DNA of 64,000 nt from Chamaecyparis obtusa. Its lineage: Eukaryota; Streptophyta; Pinopsida; Cupressales; Cupressaceae. Below, in pieces: positions 59,609-64,000 of the stretch; positions within the stretch are counted from its first letter, which is position 1; the number at the start of each line of letters is the position of its first letter. Below the pieces are notes generated by a model. It saw only the letters and a list, made by a program, of their open reading frames with translations. It ran no database searches and had not been told where the DNA came from. The stretch covers positions 351,001 through 415,000 of the forward strand of contig BSBK01001116.1 of assembly GCA_027943335.1 (NCBI GenBank), in the 5' to 3' direction. A program made the position numbers and the translations under genes.

Positions 59609-60854
59609 TGATGGACTAAGTATGCAAAGGTGAGTACTGAGAGGGGAGGGGTGAAACAGTACTATAAAATACTTTTAAACTAATCAACCTTTCCTTCTTA
59701 ACTATTTATTGAATCCATAGATTTTGAAAGTATCTCATAAAATATATAAAAGATATAATAGATAACACATAACACAAAGATTTTGGTATCACATAAATCC
59801 TTGTTAGAGGATAAAAATTATAGTGGGCATGACACCCACAAAACTTCACTACTACAGAATAAATTTTGCTCAGTTAGAGCTACAATGTTTAGCTATTTCT
59901 GATAGATTACCTTGTTAAGAGTATTAACCCAATTAAGATTCTTCATACTATTAAGTCTACCTTGTGAAAGGATTTTACAATTCTAATCTAAGAATTGCAC
60001 CTGGTTAAAGGATTTACAAATAAGATCTATTAGGATCTACTCGGTTAAGAGACTTTACAATTCTGATTACTCTTTAATCAATAACACAAAATATGTCTAT
60101 AAAACTTGCATCAAACATGTGCTTATCATACTCTTTATGCTCATTAACTCATTACCTCATATTGTGTACCTTTCACAATAATAATTCAATAATCAGTAGA
60201 TTCACTTCTGAATCACATTCACTATCTATTCTTCACTGCTCTATTACTTAGTGGCTTCTCTTCTTATCTCCTTCAAAGTAATCTCTTCTTCACACATGAA
60301 ATCTCCATTAACATTCATACCATTCTCTCATGCATAATGATCTTCACACTTTGATCCATTTATATACAATTCTAGAAGTGGTGCTAGGGGTTCTATAATC
60401 ATCTCTAAAAGAAGTGCCAGCATTGTTTATTCCTCCAATTCATATTTCATAGTTTATTCTCATTGGTAGATCTCACCTTGTAATCATGTGTAATCATCAT
60501 ATTTCAAGCTCCAATATTTTTTCATACAATCTCCTCGAGATTAGTAAATAATTTTGTGTTTGGTGTCTAGATTCAATGTACTTAAAGATTCTCCGTGTAT
60601 TGGCCTACTATGCTCAGTAACACATTTTCATCTTTCTCGGTAGCTTTATTCCCTTATTAGTTTGGTGCTCATTTATGCCTTGCTCAGTGCCTATACTTGC
60701 TTCTCCTTTACCAAAATTCCATGTTCCTTTTTTCCTTTACCGAATAGCTTTATTTGATTTACCGACTTATCTTTTCTTCTTTACCAAATGACTTTGACAA
60801 ACAATATGACTTCCTCATAACTAATGACAACAAAAATAACTCTTACGAGTATCA
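59609..60854 (-). repeat. 5' LTR of E0
   Basis: 1,246 bp. On the minus strand it begins TGATACTCG and ends CCATCA beside the primer site. It carries the CCCCTCCCCTCTCAG motif near its 3' end, like the other LTRs of this group. The U3-side 470 bp match 37718-38184. Confidence 0.88.
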
Positions 60855-61676
60855 AAACCTAAAGAAATGATGAAATACTTAGAACAATTGATGAAGAAAG
60901 TTGAAAGAGATAAAATCAAATGAAAGAAGAAGAAAACAAGAGTATTGAGAGAAGTAAGAGATATCCTAGTTGAGTTGGTTCCTAAGGTTGAGTATGATGA
61001 AGAAGAATATGTGATAGATCAAATGGATATATTGATAAAAGACATTTCAAATCAAGGAAAATATATATAGTTTGTAGTGATAAAAGAGGAAAAGGAAAAA
61101 CTAGAAATGAAGATGAAAGGAAAACTAATGGAGAAGATTGTTGAAGATAAAGTAAAATTGATAGTTTGAGTAAAATATGTTAAGACTTCATTGGCCAAAG
61201 AAGGATAGATATTCACTAGAATTTCTAATCACTCAGAGTTTGTGCAAGATATATAGAAAAATAGAGTTTAATTACAAATGGAGTTAGAAAGCTTAACTGG
61301 TAAGATTGATCCCATTTCAAGGTCAGTTACTGATTATAGTATTCAAGTGAATGAGTTAACTCAAAAGATGAAGCAAATCTAGAAAGAGAAAGACAAAAAA
61401 ATGATTTGTATACTAGAGATACAATTATCGTTACCCACTACATTAGATGTCATGCAACAGTATGTGAAGAAGGATGAATGGATAATTTCTATATCTGACT
61501 TGAGCATCTTGGAGAGTATGGAGAAGCTACTATCTAATCTATTTAAGAAGATTATTGCATAGGAGCACATGAAGAAGTTATGGGAGACATCCTCAAAGTC
61601 AAAAGAGATAAACTTCAAAGTAATCTTTGATAGGATGTAAGTGCACCTTTGGCATTACTATTAAAGAGGGAGAATA
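60855..61676 (+). pseudogene. ORF2 C-terminal part of a second E0-type element
   Basis: A plus-strand Glu/Lys/Leu-rich frame with several stops, ending before a polypurine tract. DLSILESMEKLLSNLFKKII (~61495-61556) parallels the ORF2 end of E0, DVSAIDSMVSLTADLRKKII (38520-38600, minus). The gene is interrupted on its left by E0 itself; the rest of the element is not found in the window. Coiled coil is the only visible structure. Confidence 0.72.
61660..61675 (+). other. Polypurine tract of the second E0-type element
   Basis: TTAAAGAGGGAGAAT just before the LTR, preceded by TTTGGCATTA, the same context as at the E0 3' LTR (reverse strand, 38190-38205). Confidence 0.65.
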
Positions 61677-63088
61677 TGCTAAGGGAGAATACGTAAAGTT
61701 CAAGCATAAAGTATTTACCATCAATGCAAAAATGACAGTTTGTTAGAATTTTGTTGAATTGGAAAGGTTACAGTAAATGGAAGCAATTGGTTTGGTTTTC
61801 ATTGATGGAAACTAAGTCAGTTTAGTCATATATCATAGTCGGTGAAGTACAATGCAATCGGTGTGAAGGATAAGTAATTGATTATGTAGGAAAATGGTTA
61901 TGTCCACAAGATTGGTAGACACATAAGTCAACACTATATTGGTAGTGGTTGTAATAGTCAAAGAATTATTAAGTGTGGAAACATATATAGTATCAACATG
62001 GTCAGAATAAAGTGTGGTTCTAACCACAACTCATTTTATTGATCGGTGATAGACATTTTGGTGATACGGCCATTCAGATAGGTAAGAACACTTATTGTTC
62101 TTAAGTGTAAGTTGAAATATGTTAGATTAGTAAGAGACATAGTGATTGTGATGATACTTAGTATTATGATGATGTGTAACAATGGGGATAGAATCAATGA
62201 GGAGTTAATTATGGATTTGGGGATATTATTCTAGGAAGATCTAAGGTGATGCATGAAAAATTCAAAATGTGTTTGATTATTTTTTAGAAATATAATGTAG
62301 ATCTTATTATAAGCTGATGTGATTATAGGAAATTGTATTTTGCATTGAGATTATCACTTTGGAGGGAGAATATTTAATTCTCATGAATTTGGTGCTAGAA
62401 ATGTATATAAGTGGTACTGCTCATATTGAAGTTGTTGTTTTGTTATTATTGTGATATTTTCTGAAGGATGCTATAGTTGATTTTGAAATCAATTAGGGTT
62501 GTGATCAGAGATCTGATAGAGTTAGATTGGTGAGTAGTTAAAGAGAGAAATAAATAGATTGCATCTATCAAGCATTCAGTGCTACATCCAAATCACTCAA
62601 CTTGTTATTCCTTAGTAGTTACATCAAACAAATCCCTTAAATAGGTGAATATTAATAGGTTCCTATTGTAAATCCCTTAACTGGGTAATCTCTTAAATAG
62701 AGTTTTGAAATCCTCTAACAAGGTAGATCTTAACATATTTGATTATACTTCTAACAAGGTACTAATTTCTCGTAACATGGTGAACCCTCAGAAAAGGGTA
62801 ATTCTAAGCTCCTAGCAGGAAAAACTCATTTACTGTAGTAGTGGGATTGTGGGTGTCATCCCCATAGTGGTTTTTTCTCTCTAAACAAGGCTTTCCACAT
62901 AAAAATCATTGTCACGTGTAATGATTTTTTTAATGTCTGATATTTCTATCTTTTATTTGTTCACTTTAGTTATATAATTTACTATTTGGAAGGTATTAGT
63001 AAGGTTAATTAGATCGATGGTTGAATTAGTTTTAATTTTTTTATACTGATTCACCCCCCCCCCCTCTCAGTTCTTAATAACTTTAACA
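61677..63088 (+). repeat. 3' LTR of the second E0-type element
   Basis: About 1.4 kb following the polypurine tract. Near its right end it has the C-run plus CTCTCAGTTCTTA motif shared with the LTRs at 57240 and 59640 (reverse). The exact start (TGCTAAGG) and end (TTTAACA) are estimates, because no partner LTR or target duplication is visible. Confidence 0.6.
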
Positions 63089-64000
63089 CTTCAATACTTT
63101 CAGTATGAACAGATATGAACAATGCATCATAAGGTAACTACTAGGATTGAACCATAATGAATACGTCCAAGATAAGACCAAAACTAAAACAACATTCCAC
63201 GATATGTTTCATAATAAAAGGGACAATAACCAACATAGATAAGTATAAACATTTAAAGAACATCCTTCGATGAACACTTCTAGCAATACATCAACACCAA
63301 CTACCAATACAAAAAATATATTGGTACACACATCAACCAATACAAAAAGACAACCAAATGATAAATGAACCACATATATACATTAGATATGTTGACATCA
63401 ATGAAAACCCTTAATGGGGTAGGTGCACAAAGATGGTTTGCAAAAAGGGGGGTATAAGTGGCCACATTTTTTCTGAAATATGCTAAACCTAAACTTTGAA
63501 GAGAAAATTGAGAGTCGTGCACTCAAAATTAAAAGATGTGCAAAGAACGAGATTTATATTACTCCACATCTAGTTTTTAAACTACTAAAGTTTTTTAAAA
63601 ATTAATAATATTAAGAGGGTCAAATCCGTTGTGCAAAAAATACTCTTTCTATTTTGTTTAGAAAAATATAACTTAGTGTTTAGCATGTGCATCAAAAAAG
63701 ATATAGTTAGATTTTGTATTTTGAAAAACCCTTTGGTAGAATGATAGGTAAGAGTGAGAGCTAGATGTTGTGTAATGTTTTGTAATTTTTGTTTTGATAT
63801 TTTGTTTTTTTATCATTTTTTGAAGTGGGCACATCTTAAGAATCAAGTATTTGTTCATGTACTTGACATAACTTGCATCAAAATAATAAAAAATATAATT
63901 TATTTTTTTTAAAGTGTATAGAATCAAGTCTAGATCAATAATATGTAATTTTTAAAAAAATTGATCATGTAGATCAAAATTTATTAAGAAAATAGTAGAC
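63089..64000. other. AT-rich intergenic DNA, no gene seen
   Basis: Short frames only, with no motif. It probably flanks the second E0-type element. Confidence 0.5.

Larger units (their letters stand above)
37718..60854 (-). mobile_element. E0: pol-less LTR retrotransposon with two ORFs, split twice
   Basis: The 5' LTR is 59609-60854 with a tRNA-iMet primer site beside it, and the 3' LTR (37718-38184) is truncated and preceded by polypurine tracts. Without the Tat element (40304-54688) and the solo LTR (55773-57264), the interior is about 5.5 kb. It holds a coiled-coil plus zinc-knuckle gag-like gene (58224-59544) and a second ORF of about 1,100 codons in three parts. No protease, integrase, RT or RNase H was found. 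The superfamily is uncertain because pol is absent; the LTR and primer-site style resemble plant copia/SIRE elements. It inserted in the ORF2 of a plus-strand relative (60855-61676). Confidence 0.8.

Overview
The window looks like intergenic DNA from a large, repeat-rich plant nuclear genome. It is AT-rich, carries long (AT)n microsatellites, and is dominated by nested LTR retrotransposons whose primer-binding sites match plant tRNA-Asp, tRNA-Lys and tRNA-iMet. A gymnosperm or another large-genome seed plant would fit, but the sequence alone does not fix the species. I see no intact host gene, rRNA, tRNA or CRISPR array. Every recognisable coding stretch is a decayed retroelement gene.

Layout. 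(1) 1-5050: low-information AT-rich DNA with two (AT)n tracts and a GC-rich island full of hairpins. (2) 5056-17284: a minus-strand Ty3/gypsy element with gag and protease but no RT or integrase (LTRs of 908 and 911 bp, target duplication GAATG). Its gag is split by a plus-strand Athila-like element at 6983-15576 (LTRs of 1221 bp, duplication CTTAG, tRNA-Asp primer site). (3) 17290-21851: no gene, one 117-bp tandem duplication. (4) 21852-33885: a minus-strand solo LTR (duplication ACTAC) split by a plus-strand non-autonomous Tat-like element at 23059-33624 (LTRs of 995 bp, duplication CTCAT, tRNA-Lys primer site). (5) 35619-37048: a poly(A)-ended insertion with a 16-bp target duplication. (6) 37718-60854: a minus-strand element without pol, here called E0. 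It carries a coiled-coil/zinc-knuckle gag-like gene and a second gene of about 1,100 codons. E0 is split by an autonomous-type Tat element at 40304-54688 (LTRs of 1006/1007 bp, duplication GGTAC, dual RNase H) and by a solo LTR at 55773-57264. (7) 60855-63088: the 3' part of a plus-strand relative of E0, into which E0 inserted.

The nesting gives a relative history. By-eye LTR divergence over the first ~250 bp runs from about 10% (outer gag-PR element) through 7% (Athila-like) and 5% (autonomous Tat) to 2% (non-autonomous Tat). So the youngest insertion is the one that lacks its own RT and integrase.

The points most worth following are these. The two Tat elements share a twin hairpin in their leaders, with a compensatory base-pair change. 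The autonomous Tat has a tandem row of four identical-stem hairpins in its 3' region. E0 and its relative form an apparently undescribed pol-less retrotransposon type with a giant lysine-rich coiled-coil second ORF.
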